In this document: in pieces, positions 28,825-37,399 of the stretch
Layout: each line of letters opens with the position of its first letter
Numbering within the stretch: position 1 is the first letter of the stretch
Source of the DNA: DASUAS01 sp963720765
GTDB lineage: Bacteria > Actinomycetota > Acidimicrobiia > IMCC26256 > DASPTH01
Assembly: GCA_963720765.1 (NCBI GenBank)
Contig: CAVRGS010000008.1
Span: forward strand, 1 to 64,000
Reading direction: 5' to 3'
DNA: 64,000 nucleotides
Made by a program: the position numbers and the translations under genes
The notes under the pieces: generated by a model
The model's input: only the letters and a program-made list of their open reading frames with translations
Databases searched by the model: none
Told to the model about the DNA's origin: nothing

Positions 28825-28845
28825 AATGCAAATGTAACTTGCAAA
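28825..28845. promoter_or_regulatory. Operator motif B, copy 1
   Basis: AATGCAA-ATGTAAC-TTGCAAA is an inverted repeat (core TGCAA/TTGCA) that matches three further copies at 46708, 49226 and 52791. It lies 34 bp upstream of the motif-A copy in front of the transporter operon. Confidence 0.65.
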
Positions 28846-28880
28846 GAGCGATCGCGCCGCGCGATCCGGACGCATCGAGC

Positions 28881-30068
28881 TCACGCGGCCATCGGTACGC
28901 CGAGCAGCGCGTTGGCGTTCGTGCTCATGACCTGGCGGATCGTGGTGTCGTCGAGCTGCGCGTCGCGCAGCGTGTCGAGGTAGTCGAGCGGCTCGGCGAG
29001 GCCTTCGGGATGCGGGTAGTCGGAACCGAACAGCACGTGCTCGACGCCGCAGAGCTCGATGACGTCGGCAACGTCGTCTTCCCAGAACGGGTTCACGTAC
29101 ACGTTGCGCCGGAAGACCTCCACCGGATGTTCGGTGAACTCCTGCGGCATCTTGCGGTACGTGGCGTCGAGCTGGTGTTGGAGGTGGCCAACCCAGTCGG
29201 CGCCGTTCTCGACGCTCAGGATGCGCAGGTCGGGAAAGCGTGACAGCGCACCCTGGCAGATCATCGCCGCGATGGCGTCCTCGACCTCGCGATGCTGCAG
29301 CAGCAGCTGCTTCAATGGGCTCGGCTTGAACGCGCTGTCACCGGTACCCGGCTCCCACGTCTCGTAGTAGCTGGTGAGCGGAGGGAACGACGCGTGCATC
29401 GCGACTGGAACCTTCGCCTCCTGGATCCGAGCCCAGATCGGGTCGAACTCGGGCAGCGCGATCGAACGCGGCCCCCGTAGCCCGTTGGCCGGCGCCGGGC
29501 GGATGAGCACGATCTTCGCCCCGTTCTCCAGCACCCAGTCGAGCTCGGTGATGGCCTCCTCGACGATCGGCAGGGTGATCACCGGGGTGGCGAAGATCCG
29601 GCTCTGGTAGTCGAACGTCCACTGGTCGAGCAGCCACTGGTTGATCGCGTGCACCGCGGCGTGGGTCAGGTCGGGATCGTCGGCGACCGTGTACTCGATG
29701 AGGTTGGCGATCGTCGGGAACATGAGCGTGCGGTCGATCCCGAGCTCGTCCATGAGATCGACGCGTGCCGCGGGATCACGAAACGCGGGCACGCAGTCGA
29801 TCGGCTGCCCGCTCATCTCCCGGAGGCTCAGACCCTCCGGGTTGTTGCCGGAGTAGAAGGCGATGTGCGCGCCCGGGCGCGCGACGCGTTCGAAGGTCGG
29901 GTTCGGGATGAACTCGGTGAGCTTGCCCTTCATCGCCAGGCGAGTGCGGCCGCGCACTTCGACGAACTGGATGTCGCGGGCGTAGCGGCGGGGAAGGTAC
30001 TCGAGCCACGTCGGACTCTCGTAGAGGTGGTTGTCGGCGTCGAAGACGGGGAAGTCGGGCTTCGTCAT
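28881..30068 (-). CDS. Amidohydrolase-2 family protein
   Basis: This 395-residue TIM-barrel hydrolase/decarboxylase has candidate metal and acid/base residues in FDADNHLYESP near residue 10, PVAMHASFPP, LSVENGADWVG and LFGSDYPHPEG near residue 345. Proteins with this YESPxWxxYLPxRYARD opening form a large actinobacterial subgroup of ACMSD-like enzymes, usually found among acyl-CoA catabolism genes. ATG at 30068 is used. A motif-A operator sits at 30136 between this gene and the divergent gene at 30198. The substrate is unknown. Confidence 0.87.
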   Translation of the reverse strand: MTKPDFPVFDADNHLYESPTWLEYLPRRYARDIQFVEVRGRTRLAMKGKLTEFIPNPTFERVARPGAHIAFYSGNNPEGLSLREMSGQPIDCVPAFRDPAARVDLMDELGIDRTLMFPTIANLIEYTVADDPDLTHAAVHAINQWLLDQWTFDYQSRIFATPVITLPIVEEAITELDWVLENGAKIVLIRPAPANGLRGPRSIALPEFDPIWARIQEAKVPVAMHASFPPLTSYYETWEPGTGDSAFKPSPLKQLLLQHREVEDAIAAMICQGALSRFPDLRILSVENGADWVGHLQHQLDATYRKMPQEFTEHPVEVFRRNVYVNPFWEDDVADVIELCGVEHVLFGSDYPHPEGLAEPLDYLDTLRDAQLDDTTIRQVMSTNANALLGVPMAA

Positions 30069-30135
30069 GTTGACTCCAGGTGCGGCGTTGTCCCGAGCCG
30101 GCGCGTCGGCCCGTTCGAACGATCAACGTAGGGAC

Positions 30136-30166
30136 ACTTGACACTAACGTCAAGTCTGCCTACCGT
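30136..30166. promoter_or_regulatory. Operator motif A, copy 2, with divergent promoters
   Basis: ACTTGACACTAACGTCAAGT (30136-30155) is a perfect 7-6-7 repeat. To the right, TTGACA plus 17 nt gives TACCGT (30161-30166). To the left, TTGACG plus 17 nt gives TACGTT (30130-30125). One operator could thus control both the amidohydrolase and the hotdog-type gene. Confidence 0.82.
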
Positions 30167-30197
30167 GCCGCGTTTCCCGACCTGAGTGAGGACTGAA

Positions 30198-31037
30198 GTG
30201 GTTGACGACATCCGCACCGTCGGTTCCGACGAGCACTGGGCGAAGTTCGAGGAGGCGTGGACCGCGCTGAAGACGTATCGCTACCTCGGCAAGCGGAGCC
30301 CCGATCTCGATGTCGGCGTGGAGCGCGAGTGCATGCCGCTGCGCCACGACATGCGCAACCGCAGCGGCGGCATCCTCGCGGCGCCGTTGTGCATCGCCTC
30401 ACCCGAGCCGTACTGGCTCGACTCCGAATGCGTGCCCGCGCCAGTGGTGATGTCGTACGAGATCCTCGACCCCGCGCGTGACGTCACCGAGATCGTCGTC
30501 GAGCGAGACGTGATCCACCTGGGCCGCACCATGGGGTTCAGCCGGTCGCGTCTGACCGATGCCGACGACCCGGGCCGCGTGATCGCGGTCTCGTCCGGCA
30601 TGGGGGTCTCCTTGGGCGACGTGCCCGACGGCTACGAGAAGGTCGAGAACCCGCCGGTCCCGGTCGAGGACTCACCTTCCTTGCCGCCGCTCCAGGTGGT
30701 GTTCGGCGCCGAACAGGGTGACGACGGCTCCTGGCGCCTTCCGTCGCTCGTGGCCGAGCTGTCGGCACCGCACGCGGCGCTGCACCTCGGTCCGATCTGC
30801 ATCGTGCTCGAGGTCCAGGCCATGGACGCGGCGGCAACGCACGCCGGCACCGACGCACTGCAGATCGAGAGCTGGCACGTGATGATGGAGCGGCCGGGCG
30901 TGGTCGGCCCCTTCCACGCGCGAGCGGAGGTGAGCGGGGTCGGGCCGGAGCGCATCACGGTCGCCGCGACGCTCCACGACGAAGGGCGCGACGACCGCGT
31001 CATCTCGACTGCGATGGCCGCGTTTCGTCCCGTGTGA
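30198..31037 (+). CDS. Double-hotdog acyl-CoA thioesterase-like protein
   Basis: This protein has about 279 residues. NRSGGILAAPLCIASPEP near residue 55 and SAPHAALHLGPICIVLEVQA near residue 185 look like the central helix regions of two successive hotdog domains, followed by strands such as GPFHARAEVSGVG. Catalytic residues of known thioesterases cannot be placed with confidence. GTG at 30198 is favoured because GAGGA lies 5 nt upstream; GTG at 30186 is the alternative. It is driven by the motif-A promoter and probably acts on a CoA ester of the pathway. Confidence 0.6.
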   Translation: MVDDIRTVGSDEHWAKFEEAWTALKTYRYLGKRSPDLDVGVERECMPLRHDMRNRSGGILAAPLCIASPEPYWLDSECVPAPVVMSYEILDPARDVTEIVVERDVIHLGRTMGFSRSRLTDADDPGRVIAVSSGMGVSLGDVPDGYEKVENPPVPVEDSPSLPPLQVVFGAEQGDDGSWRLPSLVAELSAPHAALHLGPICIVLEVQAMDAAATHAGTDALQIESWHVMMERPGVVGPFHARAEVSGVGPERITVAATLHDEGRDDRVISTAMAAFRPV

Positions 31038-31048
31038 CGACGGAGTTC

Positions 31049-32206
31049 TCAGGTCGTCGACGCCCACAGCTCGCGCAGCGCGGCGGCACGCTCGCGGTCG
31101 TCGAGGCCACGGAGGTCGACGGTGCCGTGCTCGTTCACGACGACGTCGACGTCGGCGCGCGGTGTCGTGGTGGGCGCCGACAGCGCGTCGACGAGGGTCG
31201 GCACGGAGCGGTGCGTGCTGGGCAGGGCGATGATGCTGACGCCGTGGCGCGATCGCGACGCGGACAGCGCGAAGTCGGCGTGGCCGCCGATACCACCGAC
31301 CGGTTGGTCACCGACGCGTTCGACGTTCACCTGCGCCACGGCGTCGATCTCGAGCGCGGTGTTGATGGCGACGAACGCGTCGTGACCGGCCAGGCGACTC
31401 ACGTCGTGGGTGACCTCGACGCGCTCGACCACGCCGCGTTCGTGGCTCCAGTCGTAGAGCGCGCCGGTCCCGGCCAGGTAGGCGCCCCGCGGGGTGCCGA
31501 GGAGCAGCCCGCGGGCGTCGAGGTCGAGGACGGCGTCGCCCACCAACCCTGAGTCGACCTGTACGGGGACGTCGATCGCGCGGAGGACGGCGTCGGTGAT
31601 GGTGCCCGGTCCGTACTGGAGCGCGGCGCCCTCCGGGACGAGTCGGGCGACGTGGCGGGCGATCGCGAGCGCGTCGCCGCTTGCAGGCGCGGTCGTGAAT
31701 TGATGTGGTGGACGCTCCACTTCGTCGACGACGACGACCTGCACGGCCGGCACGGGCACGCCGTCGGTCGCGTCGGGGAGTCCGTGGTTCACCTGTGCGA
31801 GGACGGTCGCGCCGGTCTCCACCGCGGCGCGCATCCAGCCCACCTCGCTGCCGAAGACGAGGCCGCGGGCACCGGGCCGGAGCGCGGCGACCACGACGTC
31901 GGGGCGCCACGTGGTGGCGAGGAGCGCGGGCACGCTGCCCAGCCGGACCGGCAACGACCGCACCCTTCCCTCGCGCAGCGGGTTGCGGAGCGCGTACCCG
32001 CCCATCACCGTGCGGACGTCGGGGAACGCGGTGGCGTCCGAGACGTCGATCGACGAAGTGAGCGTCCACCCCAGGAGGACACGCACACCGTCGACGGCGC
32101 GTGCTGCGCGCGACAGCTCCGCCGCGAGCCCGATCGGCGCGCCGCACCCGTCGGCGATCGCGACGCGGCACCCGTGGGTGAGGTGTCGCGCGATCGGATC
32201 GGGCAC
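31049..32206 (-). CDS. Acetyl-CoA hydrolase/4-hydroxybutyrate CoA-transferase family protein
   Basis: This 385-residue protein is a family-I-type CoA-transferase/hydrolase. The N-terminal alpha/beta domain includes VRVLLGWTLTSS and VMGGYALRNPLREGRVR. The C-terminal domain has ALQYGPGTITDAVL, VDSGLVGDAVLDL and GGIGGHADFALSASRSRHG, a region typical of the family. The segment that usually bears the catalytic glutamate reads VDSG. It would move CoA between an acyl donor and an acid, or hydrolyse the ester. It is 15 nt from the P450 gene, so it is probably the last gene of the thioesterase-ferredoxin-P450 group. Confidence 0.82.
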   Translation of the reverse strand: MPDPIARHLTHGCRVAIADGCGAPIGLAAELSRAARAVDGVRVLLGWTLTSSIDVSDATAFPDVRTVMGGYALRNPLREGRVRSLPVRLGSVPALLATTWRPDVVVAALRPGARGLVFGSEVGWMRAAVETGATVLAQVNHGLPDATDGVPVPAVQVVVVDEVERPPHQFTTAPASGDALAIARHVARLVPEGAALQYGPGTITDAVLRAIDVPVQVDSGLVGDAVLDLDARGLLLGTPRGAYLAGTGALYDWSHERGVVERVEVTHDVSRLAGHDAFVAINTALEIDAVAQVNVERVGDQPVGGIGGHADFALSASRSRHGVSIIALPSTHRSVPTLVDALSAPTTTPRADVDVVVNEHGTVDLRGLDDRERAAALRELWASTT

Positions 32207-32221
32207 GAATGCGATCCGGGC

Positions 32222-33472
32222 TCAGCCGGCCTCGGCGGGTGCGCCCTTCGCGGCAACGGCCGCGGCGCGGCGGGGGCCGGGCGTGAACGCGACCGGGAGC
32301 TCCCGCACGGCGTACACGTCGCCGGCGTCTTCGAAGCGCACGATCGGTCCGGCGATGCGGAAGTCAGGAAGCCGGGCGAGCACCTCCTCGAGCATCACGC
32401 GGAACATGACTCGTGCGTGGTGCGAACCGAGGCAACGGTGCGCGCCGAGCCCGAACGCCATGTGCCGGTTCGACGTGCGCGCGAAGTCGATCGTGTCGGG
32501 ATCCTCGAACGTGGCGGGATCGAGGCCGGCGGCCGGGAACATCAGGATGGCCCGGTCACCCTGGCGCAGCTGCTCGCCGTGGAAGACGGCGTCACGGGTC
32601 ACGGTCCGGTAGAGCCCGAACGACGGGCTGTCGTGGCGCAGGAACTCCTCCGTCGCCGCGCCGATGAGCGCCGGATCCTCGACGAGCTGCTGGCGCAGCT
32701 CGGGCCGGCGATCGAGCTCGACGATCACGTTGCCGGTCAGCCCCGCGGTCGTGTCCATGCCCCCCAGCAGCAGCAGGAAGCCGTAGCTCATGACTTGCTC
32801 GTCGGTGAGCGGCGCGCCGTCGACCTCCGCGCGCAGGATGTCGCTGAAGAGGTCGTCGCCCAGATCGGCGCGGCGGGCGACGATCTCGGCGCCAATGTTG
32901 CTGAAGATGTTCGTGACCGCGTCGACCGCGCGCTCGGGGTGTTCGGTGCGGTCGTGCACCGTCGAGTGGATCCACTCGATCCACTCGGGCCACCGGTCGG
33001 CGTCCCAACCGAGCATCTCGAGGATGAGCCGGGCGGGGAGCGGGGTGAAGAGCTCCCGGCTCAGGTCCGCCTGCCCGCGTTCGATGAAGGCGTCGATGAG
33101 CTCGGTGGTGAGCTCGCGGATGCGCGGTTCGAGTGCCTTGGCGCCGCCCGGGGAGAACCAGGAGAGCACCACGCGGCGGTACTCGTGGACGAGCGGACCG
33201 TCGATGTCGATGGGGATCAGCGGATCGTCCTGCGTGGAGCGCGGCACGCCCTTCGGCTCGGTCGCGCTGTGCGCGGAGCTGAACAGCTCGGCGTCCTGCA
33301 CCGCGTCGTAGAGGGCGTCGTAGCCGTAGATGGCCCAGAAGCCACCGTGCGCGTCGGACCAACCCAGCGGCCGCCCGCCAGCGTGGAGCCCGGCGATGAC
33401 CGCGGGGCACTGCTCGCGGAATTCGGCCGAGTGGTGGTCGAAGTCGATCTCGTGACGTTCGGTCGCCGTCAT
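32222..33472 (-). CDS. Cytochrome P450 with adjacent ferredoxin
   Basis: This 416-residue P450 has the haem motif FGLGAHRCLG (cysteine at about residue 347), an ExxR-type EEFLRHDSPS and an I-helix reading LLLGGMDTTAGL. ATG at 33472 overlaps the ferredoxin stop (ATGA), which fixes the start and shows translational coupling. It probably hydroxylates a pathway substrate. The pairing with its own electron donor distinguishes it from the orphan P450 at 19141. Confidence 0.94.
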   Translation of the reverse strand: MTATERHEIDFDHHSAEFREQCPAVIAGLHAGGRPLGWSDAHGGFWAIYGYDALYDAVQDAELFSSAHSATEPKGVPRSTQDDPLIPIDIDGPLVHEYRRVVLSWFSPGGAKALEPRIRELTTELIDAFIERGQADLSRELFTPLPARLILEMLGWDADRWPEWIEWIHSTVHDRTEHPERAVDAVTNIFSNIGAEIVARRADLGDDLFSDILRAEVDGAPLTDEQVMSYGFLLLLGGMDTTAGLTGNVIVELDRRPELRQQLVEDPALIGAATEEFLRHDSPSFGLYRTVTRDAVFHGEQLRQGDRAILMFPAAGLDPATFEDPDTIDFARTSNRHMAFGLGAHRCLGSHHARVMFRVMLEEVLARLPDFRIAGPIVRFEDAGDVYAVRELPVAFTPGPRRAAAVAAKGAPAEAG

Positions 33473-33675
33473 GACCGGTCCACCTCCACGGTGATGGCGC
33501 GCTCGGGGCACTCGCGCTCTGCCGCCAGGAGCAGCTCGAGGGGCACCTGGTCGGCGCCGGGCCGCACCTGCGACCGGTCTTCGAGGTCCACGAACTCGAA
33601 CGCGTCGGGTGCGCGCCCGAGGCACAGCGCGTGGCCCCGGCAGCGGGTGGGATCGATGGTGACCTTGACCGTCAC
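33469..33675 (-). CDS. [3Fe-4S]-type ferredoxin, P450 partner
   Basis: This 68-residue ferredoxin has the cluster signature CRGHALC...CP, in which a histidine stands at the second cysteine position. That variant is common in actinobacterial P450-associated ferredoxins and affects redox potential. GTG at 33675 follows GGAAGGAGCAGCC. The gene overlaps the thioesterase upstream and the P450 downstream (GTGA and ATGA), so it forms a tightly coupled redox pair. It delivers electrons from a reductase encoded elsewhere. Confidence 0.9.
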   Translation of the reverse strand: MTVKVTIDPTRCRGHALCLGRAPDAFEFVDLEDRSQVRPGADQVPLELLLAAERECPERAITVEVDRS

Positions 33676-34094
33676 GGCTGCTCCTTCCGGGTGATGACCA
33701 CGTAGGTGGCGTCGGCATCGGCGACGACCGTTCCGTCGTCGGCGCGGCTGATCTCGGCGTGGACGTGGAAGCGGCGGTCGGTCGAGCTGGTCGAGCGGGC
33801 GCGACAGACGAGCTCCGTGCCCAGGGGAGTCGGGCGCCGGTACCGGATGGTCAGCTCGGTGGTCAGCCGCACCACGTTGCCGCCGTGCTGCACGTACCCC
33901 ATGACCTCGTCGGCCAGCGTCGCCAGCAGCCCACCGTGCACCAGCCCCGGTGCGCCCTCGCTGCCGTCGTCGAAGCGCACCCGCCCCTCGGCGCCGTCCG
34001 CCGACGAGGTGATGCGGATGCCGAGCGCGTTCGGGCTGGTCGCGCTGCAGCCGAAGCAGGTGTCCACGTGTCGGAGGGACGGCACTCGCGCCAC
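33672..34094 (-). CDS. PaaI-type hotdog thioesterase
   Basis: The hotdog domain includes CFGCSATSPNALGI near the start, APGLVHGGLLATLADEVMGY (the HGG helix of PaaI-like thioesterases) and VVADADATYVVITRKE at the end. A longer frame begins at 34133 but would run through the motif-A operator at 34104-34123. GTG at 34094 or 34085 is therefore preferred, and the predicted transcript start is near 34085, which suggests a leaderless mRNA. It leads the minus-strand thioesterase-ferredoxin-P450-CoA-transferase operon. Confidence 0.82.
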   Translation of the reverse strand: MARVPSLRHVDTCFGCSATSPNALGIRITSSADGAEGRVRFDDGSEGAPGLVHGGLLATLADEVMGYVQHGGNVVRLTTELTIRYRRPTPLGTELVCRARSTSSTDRRFHVHAEISRADDGTVVADADATYVVITRKEQP

Positions 34095-34103
34095 GCTTCC
34101 CGA

Positions 34104-34134
34104 AGTTGACGATGCTGTCAAGTCGAGCGACACT
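34104..34134. promoter_or_regulatory. Operator motif A, copy 3, divergent promoter
   Basis: AGTTGAC-GATGCT-GTCAAGT (34104-34123) is a 7-6-7 repeat with one mismatch. To the right, TTGACG plus 17 nt gives GACACT (34129-34134), six nt before ATG 34141. To the left, TTGACA plus 17 nt gives AAGCGT (34098-34093). Confidence 0.8.
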
Positions 34135-34140
34135 GGCGTG

Positions 34141-35299
34141 ATGACCGAGGAAGTGCTCGTCGACCTGGACGCGTTCCGGCGCGCGCTGGCCGACTGGCTC
34201 GACGGTCGGGCTGCGCTTCTCGCGCGCCGAGCGCGACGTGTTCTCGCTCGAGCTCACCGACATCGTCGCGGTGCAGCAGGAACTGCAAGAGGCGCTGTTC
34301 GCCGACGGATGGGTGCGCCACGGCTGGCCGGAGGATCTCGGCGGCCTGGGTGGGGACGCGCGCCACCGCGCGGTCCTGTACGACGAGCTCGGCCGGCGGC
34401 GAGTGCCGATCCCCGAGTCGTACCTCACCGTCGAGACGCTGGTCCCGATGCTGAGCGTCTACGCGCCGCACCTGGCGCAGCGGCACCTGAGCGATCTGCT
34501 GTGCGGTGTCGAGCGCTGGTGCCAGGGGTTCTCGGAGCCCGACGCGGGAAGCGACCTGGCCTCGTTGCGCACGAAGGCGGTGCGCGACGGCGACGCGTGG
34601 ATCGTCGACGGGCACAAGGTCTGGACGTCGCAGGCAACCGTCTCGCAGCGCTGCGTCGTCCTCCTCCGCACCGGTACGCCCGAATCCCGCCACCGCGGGT
34701 TGTCGATGCTGCTCGTCGACCACGACACGCCCGGAGTGGAGGTCGCGGGCATCCGCACGATGTCGGAGCGCGACGAGCTGGGCGAGGTCCGGTTCGAGCA
34801 CGCGCGGGTGGATGGTGATCGCCTCATCGGCGGCGAGGGCGACGGATGGGCGCTCGCGATGTACCTGCTCCAGTGGGAGCGGGGCATGTATCCGTGGCAA
34901 CGGCAGGCGGCGCTGCTGGCGACGCTGGACAGCCTCATCGAGCACGCGCCGCGCGACCCCGGTGACGGCGCGCTCGAGCCGCGCGCGCTCGCCGACGCGT
35001 TCCTCGCGGTGCTGCCGATGCGGTGCTCGGCGCGGGAGACCATCCGGCAGCTGGCCGCGGGTGGGATGCCTGGGCCCGAGGTCTCGGTCGACAAGGTGCT
35101 CCTCGCCCGCGCGGAGCTCGCGGTGTTCGACCTCGCGCGCGACGCGCTCGACGGCGCCATCGAGCTCGGCGACGATCGCGAGGCACGCGAATGGCGGCAC
35201 GACTACTTGTTCAGCCGATCGGCGCCGATCTACGGAGGGTCGTACGAGATCCAACGTCAGATCCTCGCCGAACGGGTGCTGGGGTTGCCGCGTGGTTGA
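34141..35299 (+). CDS. Acyl-CoA dehydrogenase (GGSYEI-type subunit), frameshift near 34205
   Basis: The main frame from about 34210 encodes an ACAD with HGWPEDLGGLG, WCQGFSEPDAGSDLASL, VDGHKVWTSQA and the C-terminal APIYGGSYEIQRQILAERVL. The first ~22 codons from ATG 34141 (MTEEVLVDLDAFRRALADW) are in another frame and join to LRFSRAERDVFSLEL if one base is lost near 34205-34212. The RxQFGxP segment of complete ACADs is missing but present in the next gene. They probably form a heterotetramer, as in steroid side-chain dehydrogenases. A motif-A promoter places the -10 six nt before ATG. Confidence 0.85.
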
Positions 35300-36251
35300 G
35301 ACCACCGCCATCGACCACGAGGCGCTCGAGCTCTTCGAGCGTTCGTTGCGCGGCCTGCTGCCGTCAGCCGGTGCCGCGGTCGACGTCGCGCTCGAGCAGG
35401 TGGGGTGGCGCGACTTCCTCGGTGAGGACGCGGCCGCGGTCGTCCCGCTCCTGTTCGCGATGCACGGGGAGCTCCTGCTCGCCAGCACCGCGCTCGACGA
35501 CGTCGCGTTCGACGCGCTGCAGCTGGATCGCACCGGAGACGCGACCGGCGCGTTCGCGCATCCCCGCCGCGGTGACGCCGCGGCGGTCGTTCGTGACGAC
35601 GAGCTCGTCGTCGACGCGCTCGTGCTCGGGAACCGCGGCGGAATGCCCCTGACCATGGTGCTCGGCAGCGACGCGGTGACCGTTCCCGCAACGGCGCTCG
35701 AGCGCGCTCCGGTCCACGGCATCGATCCGTCGCTCGGACTGGTGCACGCCCACGGCGTCGTCGCGCGCGCCGACGTCACGATGCACCGCGACGCGGCCGG
35801 CGCCGCCGTCGCGTTGGCGTGCCGGCGGGCGCTCGCCTACGAGGTGCTCGGCGCGGTCGACGCGATGCTCGCGACCGCGGTCGAGTACGCGCAGGTGCGC
35901 CACCAGTTCGGTCAACCCATCGGCGCGTTCCAAGCCGTCAAGCACCGCCTGGCCGACGTGTACGTCGCGCGCCGGGCCGCCGGCTCAGTCGTGGCCGAGA
36001 GCTGGCACGCCGACCCCGAGGTCATGACGCTCGCCGCCGGCGCATTGGCCGGGCGCGCGGGCGCGCTCGCCGCGGAGCACTGCCTCCAGGTGCTGGGTGC
36101 CATCGGGTTCACGCTCGAGCACGACCTGCAGCGCTTCGTGCGCCGGATCCGAGTGCTCGACCAGCTCTACGGCACGGAACGAGACACGCGCACCACGCTC
36201 GGCCGCGTGCTGCTGGCGCGAGGCAGTGTCCCGCGCCCGGGTACGGTCTGA
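35292..36251 (+). CDS. Acyl-CoA dehydrogenase (RHQFGQP-type partner subunit)
   Basis: This ~319-residue ACAD-fold protein keeps the C-terminal helical bundle with YAQVRHQFGQPIGAFQAVKH and LGAIGFTLEHDLQRFVRRI but lacks the GGxxEIQ segment. The upstream gene has exactly that segment, so the two appear complementary halves of an alpha2-beta2 dehydrogenase that shares the FAD and substrate sites. GTG at 35292 overlaps the upstream stop by 8 nt. It would introduce a double bond into an acyl-CoA. Confidence 0.87.
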   Translation: MVETTAIDHEALELFERSLRGLLPSAGAAVDVALEQVGWRDFLGEDAAAVVPLLFAMHGELLLASTALDDVAFDALQLDRTGDATGAFAHPRRGDAAAVVRDDELVVDALVLGNRGGMPLTMVLGSDAVTVPATALERAPVHGIDPSLGLVHAHGVVARADVTMHRDAAGAAVALACRRALAYEVLGAVDAMLATAVEYAQVRHQFGQPIGAFQAVKHRLADVYVARRAAGSVVAESWHADPEVMTLAAGALAGRAGALAAEHCLQVLGAIGFTLEHDLQRFVRRIRVLDQLYGTERDTRTTLGRVLLARGSVPRPGTV

Positions 36252-36262
36252 GCCCGGTGCCG

Positions 36263-37399
36263 ATGCGATTCGGGTTCTCTGCGTTCGACGACCGCGAGCG
36301 CGCGCTCCAGCACGAGGTGCGCACGTTTCTCGCCGAGACGTTGCCGCGTGGATCCTTCGAACCCGGACTCGGGATGGCCGGACGCAAGGACCCCGCGTTC
36401 TCGAAGCTGCTCGCGGCGCGGGGATGGGTCGGGATGTCGCTACCGCGCGAGTACGGCGGCGGCGACCGGCCTGCGGTCGATCGGTTCATCGTCGCCGAGG
36501 AGCTGCTGCGGTGGGGCGCCCCGGTCGGTCACCACTGGGTCGCCGATCGCCAGAGCGGACCGTTGCTCGCCAAGGTGGGGACCCCGGAGCAGAAGGACCG
36601 CTTCCTCCCCGCCATCTGCCGCGGCGAGCTGTCGTTCTGCATCGGGATGAGCGAACCCGACTCGGGCAGCGATCTGGCGTCGGTGGTGACGCGCGCCGTG
36701 CCCACCGACGGCGGGTGGATCGTGAACGGCACCAAGGTGTGGACGACGGGCGCGCACGAGCACGACTGGATGATCGCCCTGGTGCGCACGAGCGAGGGTG
36801 CCGATCGACACGACGGGCTGAGCCAGGTCCTCGTCGACATGCGCGCGCCGGGCGTGGAGGTGCATCCGATCCCGTTCCTCGACGGGACGAGCGACTTCAA
36901 CGAGGTCGTGCTCGGCGACGTGTTCGTGCCGCACACCGATCTCGTCGGCCGCGAAGGGAACGGCTGGCGACAGATCGGTCAGGAGCTGGCGTTCGAGCGG
37001 GGCGGACCTGATCGCTGGCTGTCGACGTACCTGGTCCTCGAACAGCACGTCCGGGAGCACGAGGAGTGGTGTGCCGATCCCGCGTTCGTCGAGCTCGTCG
37101 GTGCCGCGGCCGCGCGTTTCTGGGGCTTGCGACAGCTTTCGCTGTCGGTCGCGCGCGAGATCGACCGCGGCAGCGAACCCGCGGTGGAAGCCGCGCTGGT
37201 GAAGGAGATGGGGACCCGCTTCGAGCAGGACCTCCTCGAGGCGTTGCTCCGCTTCGTCGACGTCGAACCGGTGGTCGCATCGGCGTCGCTCGCGGAGCGC
37301 CTCCTCGCCACGGCCGTCCTCACCGCACCCGCGTTCACCATTCGAGGCGGCACGATCGAGATCCTGCGCTCGGTCGCGGCGAAGGGACTGCGCGCGTGA
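36263..37399 (+). CDS. Acyl-CoA dehydrogenase (GGTIEI-type subunit)
   Basis: This ~378-residue ACAD has SLPREYGGGDRPAV, CIGMSEPDSGSDLASV, VNGTKVWTTGAHEHDW and the C-terminal FTIRGGTIEILRSVAAKGL. Like the gene at 34141, it has the GGxxEI element but no RxQFGxP. ATG 36263 is used; GTG 36257 is an alternative. The next gene starts inside its stop (GTGA), so these two form the second dehydrogenase pair. Confidence 0.9.
   Translation: MRFGFSAFDDRERALQHEVRTFLAETLPRGSFEPGLGMAGRKDPAFSKLLAARGWVGMSLPREYGGGDRPAVDRFIVAEELLRWGAPVGHHWVADRQSGPLLAKVGTPEQKDRFLPAICRGELSFCIGMSEPDSGSDLASVVTRAVPTDGGWIVNGTKVWTTGAHEHDWMIALVRTSEGADRHDGLSQVLVDMRAPGVEVHPIPFLDGTSDFNEVVLGDVFVPHTDLVGREGNGWRQIGQELAFERGGPDRWLSTYLVLEQHVREHEEWCADPAFVELVGAAAARFWGLRQLSLSVAREIDRGSEPAVEAALVKEMGTRFEQDLLEALLRFVDVEPVVASASLAERLLATAVLTAPAFTIRGGTIEILRSVAAKGLRA

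Noticed and set aside
31652..33694. 680-codon plus-strand frame across the P450 and CoA-transferase genes
   Set aside because: It is a shadow frame rich in Arg/Gly/His. The minus strand contains the P450 haem motif and ferredoxin cysteines with coupled starts.
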